From: Chloroflexota bacterium
GTDB taxonomy: Bacteria > Chloroflexota > Limnocylindria > QHBO01
Length of the DNA: 17,132 nt
Reading direction: 5' to 3'
Assembly: GCA_020848055.1 (NCBI GenBank)
Contig: JADLBB010000064.1
Coordinates: forward strand, 1-17,132
Shown here: positions 7,910-17,056 of the stretch, piece after piece
Position numbering within the stretch: position 1 is the stretch's first letter
How the letters are laid out: each line of letters opens with the position of its first letter
Made by a program: the position numbers and the translations under genes
The notes under the pieces: model-generated
Told to the model about the DNA's origin: nothing
What the model saw: only the letters and a program-made list of their open reading frames with translations
Database searches by the model: none

Positions 7910-8805
7910 GACCCTTCGGGGGTCTCCGCCGCCTCCAGCCCCTGTGCCTGGCGCATCACGGCGCTGATCGGCCGGGTCAGCTCGGACAGCTCCATCGGCA
8001 CGATCCACTTGGTGCTGTCGCCGGCGGCCAGGGCCTTGAGCGCCTCGAGGTACTGCAGCGCCATGGTCTTCTCGTCGATGCCGTGCGCCGCGCCGAAGAT
8101 GGTCTGCAGCGCGTTGGCGTAACCCTCGGCACGCAGGATCTGCGACTGGCGGTCGCCCTCGGCGCGCAGGATGCTCGATTGCTTATCGCCCTCGGCGACG
8201 TTGATCGTGGCCTGGCGGGTGCCCTCCGATTCGGTGATGACGGCGCGCCGGTTGCGCTCGGCGCTCATCTGGCGGTTCATGGCCTCCTGGATGTCGCGCG
8301 GCGGCACGATCTCGCGGATCTCGACGCTCGTGATCTTGACGCCCCAGCGCTCGGTCACCTCGTCGAGCTTGGCGCGCAGGATGTGGTTGATCTCCTCGCG
8401 CTTGGCAAGGACATCATCGAGCGGGATATCGCCGATGACCGCGCGCAAGGTGGTGGCCGCCAGCGCCTGGCTGGCCCCGGTGAAGTCGGTGACCGCCACG
8501 ACCGACTCGGCCGGGTCGAACACCTTGGAGTAGACGAGGAAGTCGATGTTGATCGGCGCGTTGTCCTTGGTGATGCAGGTCTGCTGCGGCACCTCCAGGA
8601 ATCGCTCGCGCAGATCCACCTTGACCGCCTGCTGCACGATCGGGATGAGCAGCACGATGCCCGGGCCTCGCGCGCCCTGCAGCCGGCCGAACGTGAACAC
8701 GGTCAGGCGCTCGTACTCGCGGACGATGTTGACGATGCTGAACAGCAGCCACAGCCCGATGACCGCGACGATGATGATGACGATTGGGCCGACGACGTCG
8801 GGCAT
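7906..8805 (-). CDS. SPFH/band 7 (stomatin-like) membrane protein
   Basis: A 299-residue stomatin/prohibitin-type protein that probably forms large membrane-bound oligomers. It has one N-terminal transmembrane segment (about 5-27, IVIIIVAVIGLWLLFSIV), then the band 7 domain (VREYERLTVFTFGRL, GPGIVLLIPIVQ, VDLRERFLEVPQQ, DNAPINIDFLVYSKV, IVPPRDIQEAMNRQMSAER). An Ala/Glu/Arg-rich coiled coil with repeated LRAEGDRQ-like units follows (about 190-230). The length fits the QmcA/YbbK type. It starts four bases after the nfeD-like stop, with GGAGGG eight bases before the ATG. Pairing of this family with NfeD genes is widespread. The upstream extension of the frame overlaps nfeD and is not used. Confidence 0.94.
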   Translation of the reverse strand: MPDVVGPIVIIIVAVIGLWLLFSIVNIVREYERLTVFTFGRLQGARGPGIVLLIPIVQQAVKVDLRERFLEVPQQTCITKDNAPINIDFLVYSKVFDPAESVVAVTDFTGASQALAATTLRAVIGDIPLDDVLAKREEINHILRAKLDEVTERWGVKITSVEIREIVPPRDIQEAMNRQMSAERNRRAVITESEGTRQATINVAEGDKQSSILRAEGDRQSQILRAEGYANALQTIFGAAHGIDEKTMALQYLEALKALAAGDSTKWIVPMELSELTRPISAVMRQAQGLEAAETPEGS

Positions 8806-8809
8806 CTGG

Positions 8810-10165
8810 TTATCCCTCCGGTGTTGTGTCTGTCTCGGAGCCCATCGGTTCAACGACGAGCTCCAGCCCCTCCACGGCGACGACGCGCAGGGGCGTCCCC
8901 GCGCCGATGTCGGCGGTCCGGCTGCGCGCGGACCACGTCTCGCCGCCAGCATATGCGATCCCGGTCGGGGCGATGACCGTCTGCGCCGTCGCCGGCCCGC
9001 CGATCAGGGCCGTCACCGGCCGGTTGGCCACGCCGCCGCGGCGTGACTCGACCATGGCGCGCACCAGGACCCAGGCGTACACGAGGCCCACGACCACCAC
9101 CAGGCCGATGATCCAGGGACTGACCTCCACCTCGAGCTCCAGCTGGCCGGGCTGGACGCCGGTCCACAGCGCGAAGCCGCCCAGCACGATGGCGACCACG
9201 CCCCCCACGGTCAGCAGCCCGTAACTGGCCACGACCGTCTCGAGCGCCAGCAGTCCGATGCCACCCAGCACCAGGATCAGCCCACCCACGTTGAGCGGCA
9301 GCGCGTTCGAGCCGATGAGCGCAACCACGATCGCAATGGCGCCGGCGATGCCCGAGAAGAAGTTGGGGTGGAACAACTCGGCCAGGATGCCGTAGAAGCC
9401 GATGGTGAACAGCAGGAACGCGATGTTCGGGTCGCTCAGCAGGTGCAGGAATCCCTGCCCTGGGTTCATCGACAGGTCCACGATGCTGCTGCCCGACAAT
9501 CGTGGCAGCGGCTGGCCGCGGAACGCGAACGCGTGCCCGTCGGCTCGCGCGCCGGTGTCGATGGCCGCGAACAACTCGTCGATCGAGGCGGCCTGCAGGT
9601 CCACCACCGGCGGCTCCAGCGTCACCGCCTGCTCGGCGTTGACGCTGGCGGCATCGCGCACGGCCGATTCGGCCCAGTCGGCATTGCGCCCGTGGCTGGT
9701 GGCCAGCGAGCGGATGCGGGCGACCGCATCGTTGGTGACCTTGCGCGCCAGCGTGTCCGGCAGGTCCTCGCCGCCGGATCCGACCACCGAGGCGGCCCCG
9801 ATCGTCGTGTTGGGCGCCATGGCGGCCACGTCGGCGGACAGCGTGACGAACGTTGCCGCCGATCCGGCCCGCGCTCCGGAGGGTGCGACCCAGGCTATGA
9901 CCGGCACGTCGCTGCCCAGGATGGCGACGACGATGCGGTCCATGCTCGACATCTCGCCCCCCGGCGAGTCGATCTCGATCAAGGCGGCGGCATGTCCACC
10001 GGCGCCGGCCACCCGCAACGCCTCCTCGATGTAGGCGGCGTTGACCTGGTCGATCACGCCGCGCAACTGGATGCGGGCCACGCTGTGATCCGCTGCAGCC
10101 GCTGGCGCGACCAGGCACAGCACCCCCAACGCCAGGCTCAGGACAGTGAGCGCACGACGCCTCAT
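8810..10165 (-). CDS. nfeD: NfeD-like membrane-bound ClpP-class serine protease
   Basis: Long-form NfeD (451 residues). An N-terminal signal peptide (about 1-25, ending PAAAA) leads to a ClpP-like protease domain with LIEIDSPGGEMSS (about 62-74), the probable nucleophile S102 in GARAGSAATF, and K142 in LARKVTNDAV as the likely general base of a Ser-Lys dyad. At least four hydrophobic segments follow (FLLFTIGFYGILAELF, IAGAIAIVVALIG, LILVLGGIGLLAL with LLTVGGVVAIVLGG, and WIIGLVVVVGLVYAWVL). The end is an OB-fold NfeD domain (about 390-440). In archaea a homologue cleaves the C terminus of its SPFH partner; the same is likely but unproven here. ATG at 10165 begins seven bases after a TATACT box, so the mRNA may be leaderless. 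Confidence 0.92.
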   Translation of the reverse strand: MRRRALTVLSLALGVLCLVAPAAAADHSVARIQLRGVIDQVNAAYIEEALRVAGAGGHAAALIEIDSPGGEMSSMDRIVVAILGSDVPVIAWVAPSGARAGSAATFVTLSADVAAMAPNTTIGAASVVGSGGEDLPDTLARKVTNDAVARIRSLATSHGRNADWAESAVRDAASVNAEQAVTLEPPVVDLQAASIDELFAAIDTGARADGHAFAFRGQPLPRLSGSSIVDLSMNPGQGFLHLLSDPNIAFLLFTIGFYGILAELFHPNFFSGIAGAIAIVVALIGSNALPLNVGGLILVLGGIGLLALETVVASYGLLTVGGVVAIVLGGFALWTGVQPGQLELEVEVSPWIIGLVVVVGLVYAWVLVRAMVESRRGGVANRPVTALIGGPATAQTVIAPTGIAYAGGETWSARSRTADIGAGTPLRVVAVEGLELVVEPMGSETDTTPEG

Positions 10166-10172
10166 GCACCCG

Positions 10173-10201
10173 AGTATATCGGTCGCCGGTTGCCGTGCCC
10201 G
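10173..10201 (-). promoter_or_regulatory. nfeD: Promoter of the nfeD-SPFH-hydrolase operon, predicted leaderless
   Basis: TATACT (10178-10173) lies 17 bases after CGGGCA (10201-10196), a 3-of-6 match to the -35 consensus. The first base of the nfeD ATG follows the -10 box after only seven bases, the normal distance to a transcription start. No Shine-Dalgarno sequence could fit in such a transcript. Confidence 0.5.
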
Positions 10202-10202
10202 T

Positions 10203-10796
10203 TCAGGCGCCCGGCAGCAGCGCCTCGGCCACCAGCTGCGACCACGTCTCGAGGCGGTCCCACGCTCCGCGCACCACGGCGACGTCGGCGAATCCGCCAA
10301 CCAGCTTGTCACGCTCGCGAACCGCCACCGGGCGCCCGGCCGCCTCGACGCTGAACACGACCCCCAGATGCACGGCGCCGACGGGATTGGAATCATCGTT
10401 GAGCAGGCCAATCAGCTCGAAGCGCGGCTCCCACGCGGCGTCGAGTTCCTCTCGCCACTCGCGGCGCAACCCGGCCATCAGCGCGTCCGCGCCGGCATCG
10501 ACCGGGTTGAGGTGCCCGCCTACGCCGATGCTGGCCCGCCCGTGCAGGCGTGGGTCGCCGCCCGCATCGGTGCGGTGCATGAGGAAGGTCGAGGACCCAT
10601 CACGCACCACCACGTACGGGATCAGCTGCTTGTGCCCCGGGTCCACCTCCGCCGCCGCTCTGTCCAGGTAGGTGCCATGCGCCGTCACCGCGGCGCGCAA
10701 CGCTGCCAGGTCATCCACGCCGGCGGCACGCAACCCGCGGAAGTTGCATCCGCCGGGCACGAGATCGCGCGGCAGCACCAGGACCAGTTCGGTCAT
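10203..10796 (-). CDS. Nudix-family phosphoesterase-like protein (COG4112 type)
   Basis: A 197-residue protein with a Nudix core. IPYVVVRDG and FLMHRT form the leading strands, and SIGVGGHLNPVD opens the Nudix box, which ends LRREWREELDA (REUxEE pattern) near residues 113-120. The first Glu of the consensus box, after Gx5, is not obvious, so the metal site may vary. GGHLNPVD is characteristic of the predicted MutT/Nudix phosphoesterase group COG4112, whose substrate I do not know. ATG at 10796 overlaps the ThpR stop as ATGA, and there is no independent ribosome binding site, so it is probably translated by coupling. It is last in a chain of overlapping genes; the nfeD promoter begins right after its stop. 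Confidence 0.83.
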   Translation of the reverse strand: MTELVLVLPRDLVPGGCNFRGLRAAGVDDLAALRAAVTAHGTYLDRAAAEVDPGHKQLIPYVVVRDGSSTFLMHRTDAGGDPRLHGRASIGVGGHLNPVDAGADALMAGLRREWREELDAAWEPRFELIGLLNDDSNPVGAVHLGVVFSVEAAGRPVAVRERDKLVGGFADVAVVRGAWDRLETWSQLVAEALLPGA

Positions 10797-11377
10797 GCGC
10801 GGCGGCGCACCGATCGCCCGCCCCCGTTCAACCGCAGCGCGGCAAGCGTCTCGTACCGGTTGGGCGATCCGTTGGAACGCGAGCGCACCAGTTCGATCCG
10901 ATCGACGGCGAGAATGCCGGCCGGCGCGACCGCGTCCTCCAGCCAGGCGCGCAGGTCCACCGCACGCCCGTGCGCGCGGGCCAGCGTTATGTGCGGCGTG
11001 AACGGTCGATCCGGCTCGAGATCCACGGCGCGACCAACGTCGTCGGCCAGGCGCCGGAGCTCGGAACCTGGGTCCGCCACCCCGTACCACGCCACTCGCG
11101 CCCGTGAACTCGACGGAAAGCCGCCGAGTCCCCCGGCCTCCAGCCTCATGCGCGCGTGCCCCCGAGCCTGTTCCGACAGGCGCTCGACCACGCGCGACAC
11201 CCTGTCCGGCGCCACGTCACCGAGGAAGGCGAGAGTCAGGTGCCAGTCAGGCGGCGCGCTCCAGCGCAGTCCGGCCAGGTCGGGTCGATGGCCCCAGCCC
11301 TCGACCGCGGTCACCAGGCGCCTGGTCAGCGCCGCGTTCAGCCTCACCGCGACGAAGCATCTCCACGCCTCGCTCAT
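10793..11377 (-). CDS. thpR: RNA 2',3'-cyclic phosphodiesterase (ThpR/LigT, 2H family)
   Basis: A 194-residue member of the 2H phosphoesterase family. Proteins of this type open 2',3'-cyclic phosphates on RNA ends and can join or cut 2'-5' linkages. Both catalytic HxT motifs are present: WHLTLAFLG (H46, T48) and FTPHITLAR (H129, T131). The N terminus WRCFVAVRL is the usual first strand, and the length is typical. ATG at 11377 overlaps the HAD gene stop as ATGA, with GGAAG close upstream. The neighbouring HAD and Nudix genes suggest a small set acting on phosphorylated nucleotides or RNA ends, which is inference from context. Confidence 0.92.
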   Translation of the reverse strand: MSEAWRCFVAVRLNAALTRRLVTAVEGWGHRPDLAGLRWSAPPDWHLTLAFLGDVAPDRVSRVVERLSEQARGHARMRLEAGGLGGFPSSSRARVAWYGVADPGSELRRLADDVGRAVDLEPDRPFTPHITLARAHGRAVDLRAWLEDAVAPAGILAVDRIELVRSRSNGSPNRYETLAALRLNGGGRSVRRRA

Positions 11378-12111
11378 CGGCTTCCGTTGCGGGCATCGAT
11401 GATGGGCAACAGCTCGTCCAGCGTTCGAATCACCGGCGTGCCGGACGGGATCTCGTCGGGCGCATAGCGGCCGGCGCGGTCGATCAGTACCCCACCGATC
11501 CCGACCCCCGCGGCGCCGGCGACATCGGCATCAACGTGGTCGCCCACGTGCAGGACCGATGCGGGCGGCACGCCCGCGTGCTCAAGCGCCCACTCGAATA
11601 TGCGCGGGTGCGGCTTCTCAAAGCCGATGCGGGCGCTGGCCGCGACGAAATTGAAGCCCTCGGCCAGGTCGAGCGACCCGAGTAGCTCCGGCAGGCTCCA
11701 CACCCAGTTGCTCACGGCACCCACGACCAGGTCGCGCTCATGCAGGGCCGCAAGGGTCGGGTGCGCTTCGGGGAAGACGTGCCAGTGCTCGGCGGCCATG
11801 AACAGGTCCGCCAGGCGGCGGTAGAACGCATCGGGCATCGGACCCACCCCCAGCTCGGCGACGGCGGCCGAGTCGATCGTCACCGTTCGCTGGTAGCTCG
11901 TCTCATCGGACGGGTCGAATCCACCCTCCATCCCCCACCCTCCGTGGTGGTAGGCGCGGCGCAGCGAGTTGTGCAGGGCGTCGAGATCCACCTCGACGCC
12001 GAACTCGGCAAACGCGATGGCGTAGATCGCCTCCCACGATGGATCGGGCCGCATGATGGTGTCGCCGATGTCGAGGAACACGGCACGGATCGGGGGCTTC
12101 ACGTCGTTCAT
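11374..12111 (-). CDS. HAD-superfamily hydrolase (phosphatase-like)
   Basis: A 245-residue haloacid-dehalogenase-type phosphatase. The four motifs are visible: FLDIGDT (nucleophile D14 and acid D17, in the DxGDT form seen in HDHD3/REG-2-like proteins), VSNW (S134), FEKPHPRIF (K166) and HVGDHVDADVAGA (D191, D196). A helical cap domain lies between motifs I and II (about 22-105). The substrate is unknown; such proteins often dephosphorylate sugars or nucleotides. The ATG at 12111 has no Shine-Dalgarno sequence and sits 31 bases after the J-protein stop. The 3' end overlaps thpR by four bases. Confidence 0.9.
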   Translation of the reverse strand: MNDVKPPIRAVFLDIGDTIMRPDPSWEAIYAIAFAEFGVEVDLDALHNSLRRAYHHGGWGMEGGFDPSDETSYQRTVTIDSAAVAELGVGPMPDAFYRRLADLFMAAEHWHVFPEAHPTLAALHERDLVVGAVSNWVWSLPELLGSLDLAEGFNFVAASARIGFEKPHPRIFEWALEHAGVPPASVLHVGDHVDADVAGAAGVGIGGVLIDRAGRYAPDEIPSGTPVIRTLDELLPIIDARNGSR

Positions 12112-12142
12112 GAGTCTGAAGGAAGCGTAGCGCAGGAACCGA

Positions 12143-12604
12143 TCAGGCCGCCGAGACGCCCATCGTGCGCAGGATGGAGTAGATCTCGGTGCGGTAGCGG
12201 ATCCCCGACGAGTGGCGTGACAGCCACAGCAGGTAGTCCGGGTCGCGCCGCGCCAGGTCGCGCAGGCTCCAGCCAGTGTAGCGACCGAAGGTCAGGACGC
12301 TGCCCGGGCTCGACACCGGCGGTGGAGGCACGCCAGCGCGCGTGGCGACCGACTCGGCCACTGAGACGCCGGCCAAGATGCGTCGCCTTGAACGGTCGTA
12401 CATCGACCGCGTGCGCTCGTCGCGCACCAATGCGTAGGCGCGGTTGAGGGCGGCCATGCGCTCGGCGGCGCGTCGCGTCGCGTCGTGATCGGGGTGGTAC
12501 TTGAGCGCCAATGCCTTGAAGGCGGCGTTCACCACCTCCTGCTCGGCGTTGGGAACGACCTGCAGGACGGCGTAGGGATCGAATTCGAGGAAGGCGGGCG
12601 ACAT
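12143..12604 (-). CDS. J-domain protein with C-terminal FGRYxG (DUF3820-like) motif
   Basis: A 153-residue protein. Residues 8-72 form a DnaJ domain (YAVLQVVPNA, FKALALKYHPD with H37-P38-D39, and MYDRSRRR), which should stimulate a DnaK-type chaperone. After a Pro-rich linker, residues 102-146 carry LTFGRYTGWSLRDLARRD and DYLLWL, similar to the small FGKYKG...YLxWL module found at the ends of some exonucleases and in DUF3820 proteins. There is no G/F-rich region or zinc finger, so it is not DnaJ or CbpA. It starts 13 bases after the DnaB-like stop, with GAGGG ten bases before the ATG, so the two genes probably share an mRNA. Confidence 0.85.
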   Translation of the reverse strand: MSPAFLEFDPYAVLQVVPNAEQEVVNAAFKALALKYHPDHDATRRAAERMAALNRAYALVRDERTRSMYDRSRRRILAGVSVAESVATRAGVPPPPVSSPGSVLTFGRYTGWSLRDLARRDPDYLLWLSRHSSGIRYRTEIYSILRTMGVSAA

Positions 12605-12617
12605 CGGCGTGGCGCCC

Positions 12618-13715
12618 TCAGTCGTTGTACAGCCTCTCCTCGATCAGCTTCTCGGCCGTGATCCGACCGGTCGGATCGAAGCAGCTGTACTCGAAGAGCT
12701 TCTCGAACTCCAGGTCGACGTTGTCCTGTCCGCCGCGGTTCTTCTCGACCGTCGCCACCACCCAGTCGCGATAGCGCTGGGCCTGGTACGGGTTGAACTC
12801 GATGTTGACCTTGGCCACGATGTGGTACTTGTCGTTCAGGATCAGGATGATGTCCGACTCGTAGTTGATCGCCGACGATCCGCGCAGGTGATGGTTGCGC
12901 AGCCGCTTGGCCTTGAGGCCCTCGCGGTCTGCCGCCACGATCGCGACCACCGGCACCGATTCGGCCAGGGCGATGTCCTTCAGCCCGGACACGATGCGGG
13001 TGACCTTCTCCTCCTCGCTGGCAGGCTCCGGGATGACGGGCACCTTCTGAAGGTAGTCGACCACCAGCACCAGGCGTCGCTCGTCGTCAGAGCCACGGTG
13101 CTCCTGCACCAGCGCCCGCAGGTTTTCGATGGTCGAGCTGGTGGAGGTGCCGCGCATCAGGTACAGGTTGGAACCGTAGCGAGCGATGCGCTCCAGGCTG
13201 GGGCGAAGGCGCGGGTTGGCGCCGAGCTTGGCCTTGGTGCCGGTCTCGGCCGAGGTCGTGTACGAGCTCACGACCTCCTTCTTGACGTCCTGGATCTTGA
13301 CCGCGCCCGCCTTCTGGGGCAGGTGCGCCAGCGCCGACTCCATCGCGACCATGCGCTGGATCAGGTACTCCTCGTCGTGCTCGAAGCAGACGTACAGGAC
13401 GGTGGCCTGGCCCGAGGCGGCCATGTTGCGCGCCATCTGCAGCGCCATGGTCGTCTTGCCCTGGCCCTGCGAGCCGCCGATGAGCATCAACTCGCCGGGT
13501 CGCAACCCACCGCCGATCGTCTTGTCCATCGGCACGAAGCCGGTCGCGATCGGCACGAGGTCGTCGATGTTGCCGGCAGCCACGCGCTCGTTCAGGCGGG
13601 TCAGCACGTCGAGAGCCGAGCGGGGCAACAGCGTCCCCTCGCCGACATCGACCTTCCAGTCGGGCTCAATCTTTGGTGTCGGCGCCTTTGGCTCCGCAAC
13701 CGGCTCGTCGATCAT
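12618..13715 (-). CDS. DnaB-like RecA-fold ATPase lacking the DnaB N-terminal domain
   Basis: A 365-residue protein matching the C-terminal motor domain of replicative helicase DnaB. It shows a TGF...MDKTIGGGLRPGEL entry, Walker A GGSQGQGKTT (80-89), a Glu motif VCFEHDEEY (E112), Walker B LVLVVDYLQK (215-224), LRGSSAINYESDIILIL (277-293) and VEKNRGGQDN (323-332), all at DnaB-like spacing. The helical N-terminal domain that binds primase and the loader is absent; only about 30 Pro/Asp/Glu-rich residues precede the core. It is therefore unlikely to be the main replicative helicase. ATG at 13715 has GGAG eleven bases upstream; an in-frame GTG at 13790 would add 25 unremarkable residues at the predicted transcript start. 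I prefer the ATG. Confidence 0.87.
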   Translation of the reverse strand: MIDEPVAEPKAPTPKIEPDWKVDVGEGTLLPRSALDVLTRLNERVAAGNIDDLVPIATGFVPMDKTIGGGLRPGELMLIGGSQGQGKTTMALQMARNMAASGQATVLYVCFEHDEEYLIQRMVAMESALAHLPQKAGAVKIQDVKKEVVSSYTTSAETGTKAKLGANPRLRPSLERIARYGSNLYLMRGTSTSSTIENLRALVQEHRGSDDERRLVLVVDYLQKVPVIPEPASEEEKVTRIVSGLKDIALAESVPVVAIVAADREGLKAKRLRNHHLRGSSAINYESDIILILNDKYHIVAKVNIEFNPYQAQRYRDWVVATVEKNRGGQDNVDLEFEKLFEYSCFDPTGRITAEKLIEERLYND

Positions 13716-13799
13716 GGGAAGACGGACTCCAATTCGATCAGTGCTCGATGACCGCGCCTCGCGCACTCGGGTTGTGCCTGCGCGCAACACGCACGGGCG

Positions 13800-13828
13800 A
13801 GTATACGGCCCACCTCCTAGTCCACCAA
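13800..13828 (-). promoter_or_regulatory. Promoter of the DnaB-like/J-protein operon
   Basis: TTGGTG (13828-13823) and TATACT (13805-13800) are separated by 17 bases. Transcription from about 13793 would give a leader near 78 bases to the ATG at 13715. The spacing and hexamers match those found before ftsH. Confidence 0.55.
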
Positions 13829-13874
13829 TGGCCCGAATGGGCTACCGGGGATCCACCTCGATCGAGTGCGTTGA

Positions 13875-15842
<1,968 letters not shown>

Positions 15843-15875
15843 GGCGGGTCTACCTTCGTGCGGGTGCCAAACTCA

Positions 15876-15889
15876 CCGGCGTGCGCCGG
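15876..15889 (-). other. Hairpin in the ftsH leader
   Basis: CCGGCG and CGCCGG form a perfect 6-bp inverted repeat with a 2-base centre, 33 bases before the TTG start and inside the predicted 80-base leader. It could affect translation or be chance in GC-rich DNA. Confidence 0.3.
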
Positions 15890-15900
15890 CGTTGGTCCAT

Positions 15901-15918
15901 GTCCCCCGATCGGTGGAC
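15901..15918. promoter_or_regulatory. 18-bp near-perfect dyad at the ftsH transcript start, operator candidate
   Basis: GTCCACCGATCGGGGGAC on the minus strand has 8 of 9 symmetric positions matching, with CCGATCGG as the perfect core. It falls at about +5 to +22 of the predicted ftsH transcript, a normal place for a repressor site. It resembles neither CIRCE nor the other dyad in this window. Confidence 0.4.
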
Positions 15919-15928
15919 GGACGGGGCA

Positions 15929-15957
15929 AGTATATGTGGCACCGCGCAACCGAACAA
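15929..15957 (-). promoter_or_regulatory. ftsH: Promoter of ftsH
   Basis: TTGTTC (15957-15952) and TATACT (15934-15929) are separated by 17 bases in the 151-base gap after tilS, so ftsH can be expressed apart from tilS. The predicted transcript start is about 15922. Confidence 0.5.
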
Positions 15958-15993
15958 ACGACCGATCCGGTACCACCGTCCCCCACCCATACG

Positions 15994-16956
15994 TCAGGGG
16001 TGAAGCCCGATCCGGATCCGCCTGTGAGCCACCGATGCGGACCGGCCGCCGCCCAACTCGATCGTCAGGCCACCGCGGCCCCCGGCGACCGCCTCCAGCA
16101 GCGCCTCGATGCGCTCCGCCGACGGCGCCGGCTCGCCGATGGCCAGTCGCAGCACCCGCCGTCCGAGCACGACCGGCGGCGGCTCGTGCCAGTCGATCCC
16201 TCCTTCACCGTCGAGACGCCGCGCCAGCTCGGCGGCGGCCAGCTCGTCGAGCAGGGCGTCGTCGTCGGCAGCCAGGCCCGCGAAGCGCCCGATGCTGTCC
16301 ACCGCACCGGCGCGCAGGTCCTCCAGGAGCGGGAGCACCTCGGCTCGCACCCGGTTGCGCAGGAAGGACGGGTCCGCGTTCGACGGGTCTTCGCGGTAGC
16401 CGATCTCCGCCTCGTCCAGCGCGGCGCGCAGGGTGGCGCGGCGCTCCGCCAGCAGGGGCCGCACGATGCGACCGCGCCGGGCCGGGATGCCGCGCGCGCC
16501 GGCCAGGCCGCCTCCGCGCAGCAGGTTGAGCACGACCGTCTCGGCCGCGTCGTCGGCGGTGTGGGCGGTCGCGATCAGTGCTCCAGCGGGCGCGATCTCC
16601 TCGAAATATCGGTAGCGAGCCTCGCGGCCGGCATCCTCGATCGAGCGACCCTCGCCGCGCGCCAGCGCGGCCACGTCGGCGCGGCGGACGTCGACCGGCA
16701 GCCCCAGCGCAACGGCCGCATCGGCGGCGAAGCTCGCGTCATCGGCGCTGTCGGGGCGCAGGCCATGGTCGAGGTGGGCGACCTGCAACTGCCAGGTGAC
16801 CCGGCCGGCCTGGCGCAGACGGGCCGCACCGTGCATGAGTGCCATCGAGTCTGAGCCGCCGGAGACGGCAAGCAGGATGACGGCATCGGCCGGGATGGCG
16901 AGCGAATGGGCGCCGCGCGCGACGGCATCGGCCAGGCGGTCGATCGGCTCAGGCAT
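15994..16956 (-). CDS. tilS: tRNA(Ile)-lysidine synthase TilS
   Basis: TilS attaches lysine to C34 of the CAU anticodon of minor tRNA-Ile, so that it reads AUA and is charged with isoleucine. The 320-residue product has the PP-loop ATP motif LLAVSGGSDSMAL (about 28-40), VAHLDHGLRPDSADD, a RSIEDAGREARYRYFEE segment, ATAHTADDAAETVVLNLLRG and FLRNRVRAEVLPLL, all typical of the N-terminal catalytic domain, followed by a short helical region. At 320 residues it is shorter than E. coli TilS and may lack a full C-terminal domain, as in other short forms. The ATG at 16956 is fixed by an in-frame TGA directly before it. No Shine-Dalgarno sequence is visible. A CAU-anticodon tRNA lies 100 bases upstream. 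Confidence 0.95.
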   Translation of the reverse strand: MPEPIDRLADAVARGAHSLAIPADAVILLAVSGGSDSMALMHGAARLRQAGRVTWQLQVAHLDHGLRPDSADDASFAADAAVALGLPVDVRRADVAALARGEGRSIEDAGREARYRYFEEIAPAGALIATAHTADDAAETVVLNLLRGGGLAGARGIPARRGRIVRPLLAERRATLRAALDEAEIGYREDPSNADPSFLRNRVRAEVLPLLEDLRAGAVDSIGRFAGLAADDDALLDELAAAELARRLDGEGGIDWHEPPPVVLGRRVLRLAIGEPAPSAERIEALLEAVAGGRGGLTIELGGGRSASVAHRRIRIGLHP

Positions 16957-17056
16957 TCAGGTCGAGAGCGGCTTCGGACAGATCATGCAGATACTGCGTG
17001 GGAGGTACATCGGGAGGGCATACCTCGATGGCCGTGCGTGGCGGCGCCAAGGTGGT

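Noticed and set aside
7910..8008. Upstream extension of the alpha/beta hydrolase frame
   Set aside because: It lies within the SPFH coding region, is low-complexity Arg/Gly/Ala sequence, and the ATGA overlap at 7906-7909 gives a natural start.
13716..13790. GTG start at 13790 for the DnaB-like gene
   Set aside because: It would be nearly leaderless and about ten bases past the -10 box; the added residues show no similarity to DnaB. It is not excluded.
16957..17010. 17-codon minus-strand frame ending TGA directly before the tilS ATG
   Set aside because: Adjacent stop/start spacing suggested a leader peptide, but it has only a distant purine stretch upstream, no codon run pointing to attenuation, and no recognisable sequence.
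16998..17026. GAGGTA/TACCTC inverted repeat between tRNA and tilS
   Set aside because: The arms are six bases with a 13-base loop and no T run; not strong enough for a terminator or operator call.
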